Positions 34,441 to 47,659 are shown, counted from the first letter of the stretch. The stretch: DNA of 64,000 nucleotides from Linnemannia schmuckeri (GCA_029449235.1 JANATG010000009.1:1860001-1924000), one strand, 5' to 3'. Program-made: numbers and translations. The notes: generated from the letters alone by a model not told the origin.

Positions 34441-35423
34441 GTCGTCTTTGTGATGAATGAAAGTAAAGGAAAGAAAAGGGAATGAAGGAAGACAGTAAGA
34501 ATGAAAGAGGTAGAAGAAAAGAAAGAAAGAGAAAGAAGGGGTGGGTATATGGGGCGGGTATGTGAACTGGGGATGAGAGAAAGAAGCGAGTGTGTGTGTG
34601 TGTGTGTGAGTGAAAGAGCGGAAGAGAGGGAGAGAGAGGAAAAGAGAGTAGATATTCTACTTTACTTGTGTCAGGGACCCTTTTTTTGTGAATTGAGAGC
34701 AAGTAAGGAGGAGGAGCAATAGTGGGGTTGCATGCCCTCCACACATACACACATATTTCAATTCCAAGGCATGTAAGAAAAAAAAGGCTTGCCTTGAACA
34801 ATCTGAGCAAAATATCATGAACAATATATGTGAATGGCATATGCATTGCCCCTATCACCCTTCTCTCTCGATCAGCTTATGCCATCTTATTCATCGTTAT
34901 GTATGTTCCTATGCCCTATCAATCAGTCACTTTCAAGCGACACACACACATGCCGTGTTGGCTGATGTCGTTCAGTGCAGTTGCGCTTGGACTGATGGAA
35001 TGAATTGGACTGATAGTCAATTTCAATTTTGATCCCCTCCTCTTTCTTTATCCCCTCTCTCTCCGCCCGTCCGCCAGCCCGCCCGCAGAACCACGTTTTC
35101 TTGTTCCTTTTGGAGTGGTGGCGAGAAGGGTGTGGTGCTTGCTTCCTATTTGAAATAATGGATGTGGTCCCTGTGGCTGCTGTCAATCTTGTATACTCTG
35201 TTACTCCGTTGTGTTCAACTGCGTCTGCTTCTACTCTTCTCTGCTCCGTCCCTGTCTCTTTCTTATTTTTCCCTCCAAACTCCCAACCTGCGAACTAGAG
35301 CCACATTCATATTTTTCTTTCTTCTATCCCTCTCTTTCGCCACATTGATCTCTTCATCTTCCCTCCTCTTCTTTCTACTTTCTCCTTCTCTCATCATCCC
35401 ACTTTCTTTCTTCTCACTTCTTT

Positions 35424-35455
<32 letters not shown>

Positions 35456-36606
35456 TTACTCTCTTCATTTCTCGTTCTCATCCTTTTTCTTTTCTTTACT
35501 TTTTTCTCATTGCTCACACAACTCAACTCACTAACAACTACAACTACAACTACAGCAACAACAAACTGAGCGAGCCTTGCTCCTCGTCCTCTCTTTCACT
35601 CCCTTCTTCGCTCCTTCTTCCCACCCTTTCAACTTATCCTTTTGCCTCCTTTTTTTCTTGTCAATCGTCTGTCCTCTAGTCTTTCCTCCACAACCTCTCA
35701 GCTTACGCTCACTCGCAACTTTTGACTTTTCTTTTTCTTTTTCTTTTTGCTTTGGCTCGTACCCGTCTGCTTGTGGTGCCTGTCTCAACCAGCAACAACA
35801 AGCTCTTTTGCTGCTCAGCCTAGTAACTACTACTACTATTACTGCTACAGCACAACAATCACACGGATACACACACATTCACGGCAACAAGAACAACACT
35901 GTATTTGTTCTCAACCAACGGTCCCCTTTTTCTATTCTTTGTTGTGGCTCTTGTCTTACATTTTCCCTCCTCGTTGGAAGCGCTCTTTTCTTTTTCAACT
36001 ATTTGGTTCTTTCTGACTGAACAGTACATACTGCACCTGTGTACCTAAAGCGTACCTGATCGCTTTTTTGCAAGCAAAGTAAGTACTACTCACATACTCA
36101 TATACTCACATTCTCAATCCCAATGCCAATCCCTTAGCATTGACACTTTCAATGGCCATTACTATACTCCACAAATATCTATACCTCTCTCATTGTCACC
36201 TTTATTTATCTCTTTCTTCGCACTGCTGCTGGATGTACCCTTTTGTCTGCTTACTTTTCGTGTCTTTTGAGCCGTGGCCTCCTTTTTTCTTTCTTGACTT
36301 TTTTTTTCCCTTTTCAATCTCGTCGTGTTTGTTCCTTTTTTCTCACTTCACGCTTCACGCTTCACGCCTTCCCTTTCTTCACCGTTCAATTGCCTCCCTT
36401 TTTGTTATTGAAAATACAGCGTCGCTTATCGTCCTTCTTTCCCTTTCCTTTCTTCTCCTCCATTTGCACCTTTTTCCCTTTCTCTTTTTGTACTTTTCCT
36501 TCTTTCTTTCTGTCTTTACCTTTGCACAACTACTTCTGCCCTTACCACTTCTCAACTACACCTGATCACTTTTTCACCTTTTGTACTAATTCGAGATTCA
36601 CACACA
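34441..36606. other. Divergent promoter region and long pyrimidine-rich leader of the PAK gene
   Basis: This lies between the minus-strand tocopherol-cyclase-like gene and the plus-strand PAK kinase. The right 1.5 kb is extremely C/T-rich, including a T-run of about 26 at 35427-35453, and probably contains the PAK 5' UTR. A donor-like GTAAGTACTACT at about 36079 hints at a UTR intron. A GT microsatellite is at about 34589-34608. Several long frames here are low-complexity and not credible genes. Confidence 0.5.
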
Positions 36607-39600
36607 ATGTCGTCCATAGGATCCTTTCCTTCCTCTTCTGCCTGCAGCCAGAACCCGTGCCCGGAATCCCCTGCGCCCAACAACAGCTACTACAATATCG
36701 TCCATTCCAGCAACACCAACACCGCTACCACCTCCGACAGCCGCCACTCGTCCGAATCAGATCCACCTTCCACTCCCCCCTCTCCTCCTCCTCCTTCCTT
36801 ACCATCCCTTCGCCTCTCCTTCTCGCCTCTCTTTGAAATGAACGCAAACTCGGGCACAAGCCAGATCAACACCTCAAGCGTCCGCGAGACCTCCCACCAC
36901 TCTCACCCTCCCCCTTCCTCATACAAACACTCCAGTCTCATCACACCATCCCCAAAGCACTCCTCCGCCGCGCCAGGTCAGCTCCAGTACAGCGCCAGTC
37001 TTCGGAGCATCAACAATGGCCAGCTGACCAGGAGCGCCAGCACCAGCCCAGGAAGAGGTCATGGCCATAACCATAACTATAGCAACAACTACAGTCAGCA
37101 GCACCACAACCAGCACCAGCACTACCATCACCATAACAACCAGCTCACATACCAACAACAACTGCAGCAGCCGCACCTCAACTACAGTAACGGGCTGTCA
37201 AGTAGCGCGCCTCTACCTCGCAACCTCGTGCCTTCGTCCAGACCGTCATTCAGCGGCAACCGTCCCACACCTCAGATACCAGGTGAGTTCGTCGTCTTTG
37301 CTCGTTTATGCACAAACAAAAAAAAACAAAGAACGGGTTTAGCTTGGCTTGTGCCAAGACATAGGACGCAAGTGTTCAACAGCAAGAACAAGTAGACTAC
37401 TCTTCTTCTTTCTGTTCTTGTGGCTGTTGTTCTTTGTCTACGGTAATACGGCGATAGAACAAAAACCGAGCAAGAACTGACCTCTGTTTTCCTTGCTCTT
37501 TGTCCTGTTGCCAATGTTGTTCATTGTCCCCTATTTTTTGTTCTCGCTGTTTGTCCCTCGCCTATCTCTCTTCTTTTCACTTTCTATCTATCCTCCGTTA
37601 TTCCTGTTCAACCCTCACCTCGCCTCACTTTGTCCCTGCTGACCACGATCCTCACTATCCTTCGACAATGGCTGCTTCAACTCTTGCTCCTCTTCCAGAC
37701 GGCCTCGTCCCCCAGCGTCAGGCACCTCCTCCACCGAGACCATCCACTTCCTCCAGTGAGTGATTTGTTTTCCAATGATCCTCCTCGTCTTCTGTTGCTG
37801 CTGCTGCAAGTTCAAAGCAAGGAGACCCTTTCTCTTTTGCCTTCTTTTCCTTGAAAGCGTTCCATTTGACTCAATTGCTGGTTCTATATTTTCCTTCTTT
37901 CGAAACAGATAGAGACTCCGCCCCTGTGCCTCTTAGGGTCCCTCCTCCAAAGAAAGGGCCTCCTCCACCACCCCTGAAGCCAGGCCGTCAAAGCGAGTCG
38001 GCCTACTCCCACAACAGCAACACGACCCTCATCAACAACAGCAACAACAGTAGCAGCAGGATCAACAGCAATATCTATGCGTCATCCACGTCCATGGCAG
38101 CCCCTCAACACCGTCTGAACTCACCCCATGACTCTTTACGATCCAATCACTCGGACAACAACCTGACCTTGCTATCATCCTCCCCAAAGTCTACGTACAG
38201 CCGCACACATCAGCAATATGACAATACGGAGTACCCCTCGAACCGCAACACGTTCAAAGGTGTCTTCAGCAACATTGTCAGCTCGATGTCAGGTACGAAA
38301 AAGAGTGAGTTACCCTACCTGTTCCCAACACCCTAATCGGAACATTTTTTTTTCCTGCTGCTGTCAATTGCTATTGTCTTGTCGTGCAATGAGCCGTATC
38401 TATCCATCCTTTAGAATACTTATCATTCCTCAACGCTCTTGCAATGGTATAGACCTGTTATCTTCGGACAAGAAAATTGAGATCTCATCACCCTACAACC
38501 CTGTCCATTTGACACATGTGGGCTACAACCTTGATACGGGCGAGTTCACTGTAAGTATTGCAAGTGGACTGGATGTGAATGAAAAGGATCTGGAGAAAGA
38601 TAGGCCAATGTATGTTATGATATATGTGTTTGTAAGCGAAACTGACCTAAAGAACTCTATCTCATTGGCATTGTAGGGTCTTCCCAAGGAATGGCAGCAA
38701 CTCTTGCAGGAATCAGGAATTTCAAAGCAGGATCAGGCGGCACATCCCCAGGCGGTCATTGACATTATTGGATTCTACACCGACAGTCAGGAAGGCAAAC
38801 AAAACGACGCCGTCTGGAAAAAATTTGCCCATCCTCCAGAGACACCAAAGCCCGCAAAGCCAATTGCGCCACCACGACCAACACCGCCTCCACCAAGCCC
38901 TGCTCGCACCGTCTCCGATAGGCCCGTGCCTCCCACACCTGCACCCCGTCCTGTGTTTGAACAGCCAGTATGTGCATTTTTTTTTCGTTTCGTTTTGTTA
39001 TGTGCGTTAGGGATGACCACCATAACTCATATCCTGTTTTTACGACCTTGTAGCGCGCTCCTCCAAACCCTCCCCCACTCAAGAAGCCATCGGTAAGAAG
39101 AGTAATGCCTCGCGCAAAACAGAATCATACGAGGTATGTCAATGATTAAAATAATAGCCATGTAACTGACATGTCGATATTTTGTATATCATGATCTCAC
39201 AGACTCCAAGTGTACGACAGGAGAACCAGGAAAAGATTGACATTGACCTCAGCCCAGTGTCACCCCCAACTCCAACGCCAACATCAACGCCAACAACGTC
39301 ACCGATAACTGCAACAGTGACGATTCCGTCACCAGTACCAGTACCAACTCTGTCTGTTGCACCCTTGCCAGCACCTACGCCCAAGGTCCCTCCACCAAAA
39401 CCTAAAAAGATTCCCCATCATCAAGGCAACACTGTTGGCTCGCCTGCTTCCAAGTCCAGCCATGCAGTACCTACGGCCAAACTGCGTGAGAAGAAGGTCG
39501 ATAAGGATGCAGTCAGCTCGCAGGAGGTGATTCGTCGACTGAAGGCTATTTGCACGGATGCCGATCCTACCAAGCTGTATCGCAACCTGGTCAAGATTGG

Positions 39601-40834
39601 TCAGGGCGCATCAGGAGGAGTCTACACGGCGTACCAGGTCGGCACCAACCTTTCTGTGGCGATTAAGCAGATGAACTTGGAGCAGCAGCCCAAGAAGGAT
39701 CTGATCATCAATGAGATCTTGGTCATGAAGGAGGCGAGCCACAAGAACATTGTCAACTATATCGACTCGTTCTTGTATAACGGAGATCTCTGGGTTGTCA
39801 TGGAGTACATGGAGGGAGGCAGTTTGACGGAGGTTGTCACCACCAACGAGATGGCCGATCCTCAAATTGGAGCCGTCTGTCGCGAGGTAAGGGACTTTCT
39901 TTTTTGTATTGTCACGAAAACATCTCTCACTGCTCAGAAAAAAATTCAAGGAGAACGACGAACTTTCCAAAGCATACTCATCCTTTATTCTTGCTGTTCG
40001 CTCTTTTTTTTTTATTTATTTTTTTTAATTGTTTCTAGACTTTGCTGGGACTTGAGCACCTTCATTCTCAGGGCTTTATTCACAGAGACATCAAGTCGGA
40101 CAATGTCTTGCTTGCTCTCAACGGAGACATCAAGCTGAGTATGTTGTCTTCTTTTTTCTTTTTTCGTATTTCTTACTCCTGTGATTGCCATTTTTCTCAA
40201 AAGTAAGCTTACGTATGAGCATTTTCTGGTGACAAACAAAGTGTACGTACTTACTCGTATTCTTATCCCATTCTCCCTTTATCATAATAGCGGATTTTGG
40301 ATTCTGTGCTCGGTTGAAGGAGAGTCAAGGCAAGAGGACGACCATGGTCGGAACACCTTACTGGATGGCACCTGAGGTTGTGACCAGGAAGGAGTATGGC
40401 CCCAAGGTCGATATCTGGTCCTTAGGTATCATGGCCATCGAGATGTTGGAGGGCGAGCCACCATACCTCAATGAGAACCCTCTCCGCGTAAGTTCATTTT
40501 TCCACACTCGCATTGTACTTGACCTTTTTTCGCGTTTATGAACGAAAAACTGTTTCTACTTTGCAAATCAAAACTAATGCCCTAATTCTCTTTTCTCTCT
40601 TGTATTGATAAATAGGCGTTGTATTTGATCGCGACGAATGGGACGCCAACATTGCAGCACCCAGACAAGGTATCGGCAGATTTCACGGACTTTTTGCACC
40701 AGTGTCTGGAAGTCGACCCGGAGAAGCGTCCCACGGCTACGGAGCTATTGAGACACCCCTTTATCACCAAGGCGCACTCTGTCCGCACTCTTGCGCCCCT
40801 CATCAAGGCTGCCAAGGACAGCCAGCGCCATTAA
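36607..40834 (+). CDS. p21-activated kinase, Ste20/Shk1/PAK type (914 aa, 10 exons)
   Basis: Exons: 36607-37282, 37699-37755, 37909-38292, 38453-38550, 38677-38967, 39054-39092, 39203-39886, 40039-40138, 40291-40487, 40616-40834 (2,745 nt, frame closes). This is a serine/threonine kinase downstream of Cdc42/Rac controlling polarity and MAP-kinase signalling. The long Ser/His/Asn/Gln-rich N terminus has Pro-rich SH3-ligand-like stretches (PPPKKGPPPPPLKP). The CRIB domain at 373-410 contains ISSPYNPVHLTHVGYN and GEFTGLPKEW. A second Pro-rich region precedes the kinase: Gly loop GQGASGG at 649, Lys670, HRDIKSDN with Asp760, DFG at 778, GTPYWMAPE. The C-terminal TLAPLIKAAK matches PAK1/Shk1. There is no PH domain, so it is not Cla4-like. 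Exon 6 (39 nt) is the least certain; a second donor downstream would break frame. Confidence 0.93.
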
Positions 40835-41257
40835 GAGATCAAGGGATCATAATCAAGAAAAAGCGGTGTCAAGTATGCCTGCTTTTGTTTACAAATCTGA
40901 TCGGCATTCCTGTATTATTTCTTTCCTCTTCAATTTTTTCTTTTTTTTTTGTTTTCCTTTTTGTTCGTCAAATATCGCTCGTCGTTGATCGTTCGTTCGA
41001 TTTTTTGTTACCAACTGTACCAATAAAACTCATACTTAAACTAGCGATTTACCGTCGCGTGAACATGGTTGATAACAAAATGCATATTTTTTTTTTTTAT
41101 TTGACAAAAATGAAAAAAGGGGGGAGTTTTGCACAAAAAAATGATCCCTCCTATTCCTGTTCCTGTTCTAACTCCTGCGTGACTCCACCTCAACTTTCTC
41201 CACGTCCGTGCCGTGATCATCTATTTTCATCCTATCCTGCATTCAAGAGGCGAAGGC

Positions 41258-44245
41258 TTAAGCCTCGAGGCGAGGAATGTGGATAACGTAAGGCTTGGTC
41301 CCCCTATCCCCTCCAGGAGTATGCTCGGGCCCACCCCTCACATTTTCCGCAAAGATAGTCACCTCCAACCCGCCCGTATGATGATTAAAATATCCATGAG
41401 AATAATTCCGTCTAGGCAACAGCTTATCCAACTGCAACGGCTGGCCATTGACATCCTGTGTGAACATTGGGTACATATCCTCATATGTCTTGACCCTTCC
41501 TTCCAGAATATGGACCTTGTCTTGGAAATGAAGGAGGCGAATGACACCCTCAGGTGGGGGTTCGTTGACGATGGCGGAGGAGATGACTTGGTACATGAGC
41601 TGGGGATCCTTTTCGGGCGGTGAGATTTTTGCGGTGAAACGACCGACACCGGCGCAGTGGACGTCGCCGGAGATGAAGGTGACGCGAATCTTGCGGTCGT
41701 TGGCAAAGTTTTGGAGGCGGGTGATAAACTTGTTGCGTTCTTGTTTGTGTGCCTTGGCTGTTATGGAGGGTCACAAGAATAAATAAATAAATGCATTGTT
41801 AATTTCTGACACGCCTGATCATTCTTCTTTGCAAAGACATACATGAACACATAGGACAGAAACAGAAGAGAGAAGACTTACCGGTCCAGTGGTCGTTAAG
41901 ATCATCAAGCAACTCAGGCTCGCCATTGAGCTTATTCACGACACTCTTGGCACTCGCCAAACCACCAAGCACACTGCCGACACTTCCCATCAGATTCTCC
42001 GCAAAGACCAAACGCGGGTACGCAATGGGCACACCTATCAGGACCAACAAATGTCTTGTCCCCTGCGGAATCTCATGGTACATCTTTGCAAACGCCAAAT
42101 CATAGGTTTGGTCCGAACAGACGACATTCTTGGTCCGCTCCGACCGGGCGTCAAGGACGAGCATGGAGGTAGAGGGGCCGAGGGAGGCGAGAATGTTTTC
42201 GCCAACGCCCGACGAGAAGAATCCGTGGTGAGGGACGAGGGATGGGGTGGTGTGGTGCTGGAAAAGGAGGTAGAAGCGCCGGGAGACAGCACCGATGGTT
42301 GTCATGACGGAGGATTTCATCGTTGACTCGGGGTACGAGCCATATCCATCAATCGTGCTATTTGTCAAAGGTAGTTAAAAGAAGAACGAAAACGTTAGAA
42401 AAGAAAAGGAACAGAGGGCTGTGGCCCAAGGGCTGTTACATTACACGTCCATTACCCCCCTCACCGCATATAAAAAGTCCGAACAAAAACCAAAAAAAAA
42501 AAAAAAAAAAAAAAAAAAACTTACTCATGGTCATCCCACATGTTGACAGCAGGAATAGCAGCAAGTGCCTGCCCATAAGTGCCCTGCGAAAACCAAGTAC
42601 AATACCGGTTAAAGTAATACTTCTCAATCGCCTGGACCCAATGGGGATGACAAATAGCCTTCTCACGCTCAGGAATCGTTCCCTTCAGCCAATCCTTCAT
42701 CTCAGGCTCCTCCAGAAGCGAGTCGCAATAGAGTTGGTCGCCACCTCCGATCATGACATGGTAGGGATGTTCGGTATGCTTGGCCAGTGCATCATTCCAC
42801 AACGGGTTCGCTCCTCCAATCGCGACTAAGTAAGGTCCAAAAAAAAAAGAGCGGAATAAAGAAATTACGAAGGGAAAAAAGTTGGTTAGAAAAAAAACAT
42901 AATTCCTCAGTTTGTATGTTTTGGATATGTGTAAAATAGGCTGGTTAGGGCTATGTTTACTGCTTTGCTGGTACAAATTACAGCTGACAGACAGATGCGG
43001 GGGCGTGTTGCCTGTTATTGTCCGCTCAAGCAAAAAAAAAAAAAAAAAAAGCTCGATTGAGCCGTTTTTCGTCGTCTGGTCCTTTCCTGTCATCGCCTTT
43101 GTGCCCATTGTGTCCACTGTAATCCATGACAACAGTTCCTGCAGGCCCACATGCTGATCAATAGGCAGTGTTTGCTTCGTCTGTCTATCCGTCCGTCGGT
43201 CTGTCCACAAAGCACTCCAAAACAACAAAATGCTCTCAGAAAAGACAACACGACTTGCAAAAAATCTTCCGCCTCAACAAAACCAAAAAGCAACTGAGAT
43301 GTTACCTGAATCGGTAGCGGACGAGAAACCATTGCAAGAATAAAACATCCAGCGGAAAGACTCGCTCCGTCCGGCAATAAAGAACCAGTAGTTGGGACCT
43401 CCGTTGATAGAGTAGGTGATCTTCTTGGTGGTATGAGGATCCTGGGGAATAACAAGAGCGAATCGCCAAAAGATCGATTGGTTGTATCCGTCAATGGCCT
43501 GTCCTGTAACATGCTGAGGGTGCGGACTACGACCATCAGACCAGGTCAAGACCGGGGCAGGGCTTTGCTGTCCATGAGGATCTGGCTTCGAGACCATCAT
43601 GACGGAACCCAACCAGTTGCCCTGGTGCAAATCCATGTTTTGGTATCGAAGCAAAGGTCCACACAAGAATCCGTAAGTCGACGAAGGGTTCATAGTAGGC
43701 GGTTGATGGTGCGTAGGCTGAGGAGGGTAGGCGGGTTGTCCGTAGGCGTTGCTGTTGGGCTGAACAGGGGAGAAGGGCGGGACCATGCTTCCCTGGGAGT
43801 ATTGGTGCTGAACGGGCTGGTGCTGAGGGTAGGCATGAGGCACTGCGGGAGGCTGCTGGCCGTACTGTGGGCTGGGCATGCTTGAAGGCATTCCTCCCGT
43901 AGGGTTGGGTGTGGGAACAGCAGAGGGCATGCCCGAGTAGGGAAGCTGAGCAGGGGGAGGGTATGGTGCTCCTCCTGCGGGTGGTGCGCCGGGTTGAGGG
44001 ACAGGGGGTGGGTACATCATGCCGCCGGGGTAGCCTGGTGCTGCTGGCTGCTGAGGAGGGTAGGCTGCTGGGGGCTGGTATGCAGTCTGGGGTTGGTAGG
44101 GCGAACTTCCGGGGGCAGGGTACATTGAAGGTGGAGCGCTCGTGGGAGGAGCATAGACTTGGTGGGGGGCTCCTGAACCGGGAGGAGGAGGGTACTGTCC
44201 TCCTCCTTGCTGCTGGTTGTTCGTCTGGTATGGGTTCGGGTACAT
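41258..44245 (-). CDS. PhoD-like metallophosphatase (738 aa, 4 exons)
   Basis: Exons: 44245-43306, 42825-42525, 42357-41882, 41757-41258 (2,217 nt, frame closes). The first about 180 residues are a Pro/Gln/Tyr-rich, prion-like region (MYPNPYQTNNQQQ, many PPP and YPP). The catalytic part follows: CGPLLRYQNMDLHQGNW opens the fungal PhoD-like domain. Metal and substrate motifs are GGGDQLYCD, AVNMWDDHDTIDGYGSYP, and FISGDVHCAGVGRF near the C terminus. These match the PhoD/alkaline phosphatase D superfamily of Ca/Fe-dependent phosphodi- or monoesterases. There is no signal peptide, so unlike bacterial PhoD a cytosolic location is likely. The substrate is unknown. Intron 2 carries a T-run of about 30 immediately after its donor (plus strand 42490-42519). 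It is convergent with the PAK gene, 423 bp apart. Confidence 0.9.
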
Positions 44246-45885
44246 TCCGAAGCTGATCCTTTTGCTTTGTTGGTCAGAGGGGTATGGGAAGTGATGAGAG
44301 AGAGGAATGAAGGGAAAGGATGAAGAAAAGAAAAAAAAAAAAGGAAGAAAGGAAAGAAAAAAGGGTCAAGGGGATAGAAGGGGAAAGAAAAGGAAAAAGG
44401 AGCGGGAAAAAAAAAGGGACAGGAAGTTGATACCCGAGAACGGAGGGAAAGACACGCACAGAAAAGCAAGCCGGAGGAGGAGAGCCAGAAGCAGACACAG
44501 AAAAGGTTTTCGCTCTCTCTCACCCACACACACTTCATTCACACTCTCACTTACTCCACGTTTCTTGGTCAAACACGCACGCCATTCCTTGTGTGCACCA
44601 TCATGGACACGAACATAGAAAAATTACTCATCCTTAAAACCTTCTGTGCTGCCATATGGCAACGAAGGTTACGGAAGGGCGGATGGTCTAGCCATGCTCA
44701 CCCTGACGTGTCGTGCTTTTCTTAGGCTTATTTTTTCTTCTCTTCTTTTCACCTGTTAGCTGTGAGTATTTGACCGGCTCCTCCTGCCCCGCCAGCCAAC
44801 CACTGGACCAAAACCGACCCTTGTGCGCACAGTCCTTGCTTCCCCTTCTCTCCCTGGTTATCTCTCAACCAAAGCTCCAATGCAAGCCGCGTCAATGGAC
44901 ACACCCAGCCCAACCAGACCACGACAAAAAATACACCCTCCTACTCTCTTGTCCCTATCTCAATCTCTCTCCTTTTTTGTCATTCGTTTGTTTTGATGAC
45001 CAACAATCAACAAAAGGATAACGAATATCTCCGGCACTATTATATTACGCCCTATGCGGAGTTGTGAGACTCCAATCAACCAGCTAGCCAGCACTCAGCA
45101 CAGGTGCAAGCGAGCAGCCGGCACCGTCATTATCACCACAGCCTCTTTTTTTTTTTTATTTTTTTATTGCGAGTACATTGTACCCATCTGTCAACAGCCT
45201 GCTTACATCAATTAACTCCGCTGCATCAATTGCCTAACCTAGCGACGACCTGGGGACCCTAGGCGCCACCCAACACCTCGTACCCAGTACCCATGTGGTG
45301 GTTGGTGGCCGAGGCAGGTGATGGCACTCTGAGACATAAAAAACAAGGGTCAATTTCTTTGTCGCCCAGTGGTCTTCTTGCTTGTCTTCTCTAGCTATTG
45401 CTCAATTGGTTGAGTCCTTCAATCCAATCCTACTTCCAAATAGAATAAAACGATGTCGTAGGACCTTTTCTGTGTACTTGTTAGGACCTGACTGCACGCC
45501 CAAAAGAGTGTGTGTCCACCTGTGTGTCTGTGTCTACAGTTCGCTGCCTTATTTGGATCCATTGCGCTCTCTTTTCGTGTTTTATTTTATGTATGTACAG
45601 AAGAAAAAAAAAGTTGTGTGTTATAGTATGGTGGTAGTGTGTGTGGGAGTGACAGAGAGAAGGTATGTGGTGGAAGTGCATCAGAGAGAGTGGGTAAAAT
45701 GGGAAAGACGTTAGCGTGGGTTCCCACGATATGTGCTCTACTGCTGTTACTCGTCCTGCTTCCTTTGTTTTTCATCCTCCTCATCCTCATCCCATCCTCG
45801 TTCCTTTGTTCCTTCCCTTCTTTTGTTTCCTCGCTCCATCATTCCATCACTTCTTCTATCCAACCAACCAGCAATGCAGACCTCT
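44246..45885. other. Intergenic region between PhoD-like and DOPA-dioxygenase-like genes
   Basis: The left part is the purine-rich leader of the PhoD-like gene. The rest is AT/CT-rich with a T-run near 45147-45168. I checked the A-box-like GCTCAATTGGTTGAG at about 45398 and found no matching tRNA structure. No gene is supported. Confidence 0.55.
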
Positions 45886-46410
45886 CTACTTCTTAGCATT
45901 GTAACCAAGGCCCAGCTCGGGGTACTGCGAAGGGGTATGATCCAGATGAGGACTCAGTCCCGTGAAATCCAACGGCACAGGGGTCCCCAACCAAGTAGCC
46001 CTCGAAGAATGATCCGCCAACTCCTCCCTCGTCAACGGATGGATCAGGACCGAATGTGGTCCCCTGTTCAAGACAAACCAAGAATAACAACGAGCGAAAT
46101 CCTCCCTCGCGCACCAAACCTCATAACTTCCAATAGGATGAGGACCTCTGGGAGAGGTATTGATACCGTTTTTGAGGGGGACGACTTGGAAAAACCCCTG
46201 GCGGACGAGTTCAAGGATTCGGTCACGGAGTTTGACGGCGGACTCGTGTGAGGCCTTGTTGTTCTGGAACCAGTAGAGGTGGAAGTGGAATTCCTTGATC
46301 TCGTTGTCGTAATCGGATTGCAGGTCGGCGTTGGTTGAGGTGGAAGTGTTGGTATAGGGTACTGGGCCAGATGCAGGGGGGCGGTAGTCTGAGTCTGGGC
46401 TGATCTGCAT
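45886..46410 (-). CDS. DOPA 4,5-dioxygenase-family protein (174 aa, single exon)
   Basis: This is a small cupin-like extradiol dioxygenase. Conserved His residues lie in EFHFHLYWF (His42, His44), GPHPIGSYEVW (His91) and GPHSVLIHPLTREELADH (His119, His124, His134), followed by RATWLGTPVPLDF. The family's fly-agaric member opens the DOPA ring to betalamic-type pigments; relatives are widespread in fungi and bacteria with unknown physiological substrates. The protein is full length for the family. The start ATG at 46410 precedes a 35-residue polar leader; two CCAAT boxes lie about 200 bp upstream. The strand matches the secreted-protein cluster to its right, but I see no functional link. Confidence 0.88.
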   Translation of the reverse strand: MQISPDSDYRPPASGPVPYTNTSTSTNADLQSDYDNEIKEFHFHLYWFQNNKASHESAVKLRDRILELVRQGFFQVVPLKNGINTSPRGPHPIGSYEVWCAREDFARCYSWFVLNRGPHSVLIHPLTREELADHSSRATWLGTPVPLDFTGLSPHLDHTPSQYPELGLGYNAKK

Positions 46411-46612
46411 GTTTTGGAGGAGAGATGAATGAACTGAGGGAAAAGAGAAAGGAGGAAGTGTCGATGAGAAGAGATGAACGAAGAAAAAGTAGAAAGAAGA
46501 AGGGGCGAATAAGGTGGTAGAGAAAGAAGAGAGAGTTGAAGAAGAATCGAAAAGGTGAGAAAAAAAAGAAACACTACCGTACCTTATCAGATGGACCGAA
46601 AGAAGACATCTG

Positions 46613-46626
46613 ATTGGCTGAATTGG
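46613..46626 (-). promoter_or_regulatory. Tandem CCAAT boxes upstream of the DOPA-dioxygenase-like gene
   Basis: On the minus strand CCAATTCAGCCAAT gives two CCAAT boxes with a 4-bp gap, about 205 bp upstream of the start codon. This is a typical position for CBF/HAP binding sites. Confidence 0.4.
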
Positions 46627-47099
46627 AGAGAACCTTCATGTCCCTCTTGATGGGCAAATCCTTCCCCTGAAGTGCGCCATTCTCTGTGTCCATGGGACAT
46701 GAACAAAAGAAGTACTAAGACAAGGGTACGTTCGTTCTCCTTCGTGTCTCACACACAGTCGCTCCGCATTATTTATTGCATGGTCCTCTCTCTCTCTCTT
46801 TATGTACACATCATCCACAGGACTTTTCTCTTTAGAGAAAGTGCCTGCCCTCATGCTCCATCCCGAGGTTGGGTTGTTTATTTGTGCTTATGTTCGTGCA
46901 TATGATTGCATTTGTAAACGTATCTTGTTCTTTTTCTTTTTCTTTCTGCGTCGTCCTCATCTTCTTCGTCTTCTTTAGCAAAAGTAAGGAAGGGACCAGC
47001 TTGTTGTGGTTTATATATATGAAATATTCTGGTATACTACTCTCGATAATCCTCCTTCCTCCTCCTTCTACCATTAAACAACACAACCCCAGTATTCTA

Positions 47100-47659
47100 A
47101 AGTGTCTCTTTTACCCAACTGCCATGGATACCTCTTATTCCCCGACGTATGGGAGTACGATTTGAACCTAGAGAACAAAGCAACTCGTGGGCGCTTTCCG
47201 TTCTCTCTCCATCCATCGAACCTTACACACAGAACCTCCTCTGGATCGCACTCGTGGAAATCACGGTCATACTCCGGGATGACGGCACTATACTTTGGGA
47301 AATAATCGGCACTCGTTTCTACAAAGAGCGTAAGGTAGTTTCGGACACGTTCTATGCCATCCGCGAATGGACCCTCTGGCTAGACGTTCCAGATGAGTGT
47401 TGTGCTGTAGCACGCGACTTTTGTTGATGCACCACCAAGCGGCCTCAAAGAAGGCGAGCTATATTTTTGTTTTTGTTTTTGTTTTTTACGGAAAAAAAGG
47501 GTAAAGCATTGTCAGCCGTATTGACTTTGTTCTCTGCCATGGTTTTTTACAGTGCAAAAAATTGAAGGAAGTGAATACTACTTACAGGGTGGTGTTTCCG
47601 GCCGGCGAGCCAGATGCAACGTTTGCATTAAAAATAGCGGCCAGGGCAGTGAGTTTCAT
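47100..47659 (-). pseudogene. Decayed copy A of a small secreted protein gene
   Basis: Exon 1 (47659-47586) encodes MKLTALAAIFNANVASGSP..NTTL, a worn signal peptide, and ends with the good donor CT|GTAAGT. Exon 2 begins at 47443 after a GAG acceptor and is in phase: PLGGASTKVACYSTTLIWNV, then TAG at 47382-47380. Beyond the stop the frame stays open to about 47100 and still aligns with copy B (48150-48699) codon by codon at first. This is therefore a paralogue inactivated by an in-frame stop. The upstream sequences of copies A and B are also alike, including GTTTGTGTTTGTG and CTTTGGCAA[AG] AGAA words, so the duplicated unit includes the promoter and is about 1 kb. Confidence 0.6.

Noticed and set aside
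35162..36565. Long frames in the pyrimidine-rich region before the PAK gene
   Set aside because: Low-complexity Leu/Ser/Phe strings from a CT-rich leader, with overlapping frames and no domain.
39093..39133. Longer PAK exon 6 ending at 39133 (frame reading KKSNASRKTESYE)
   Set aside because: The acceptor at 39054 puts this frame out of phase with both flanking exons; the 39-nt exon closes correctly.
45382..45450. Possible tRNA (A-box-like GCTCAATTGGTTGAG)
   Set aside because: No B box, acceptor stem or anticodon arm can be folded downstream.
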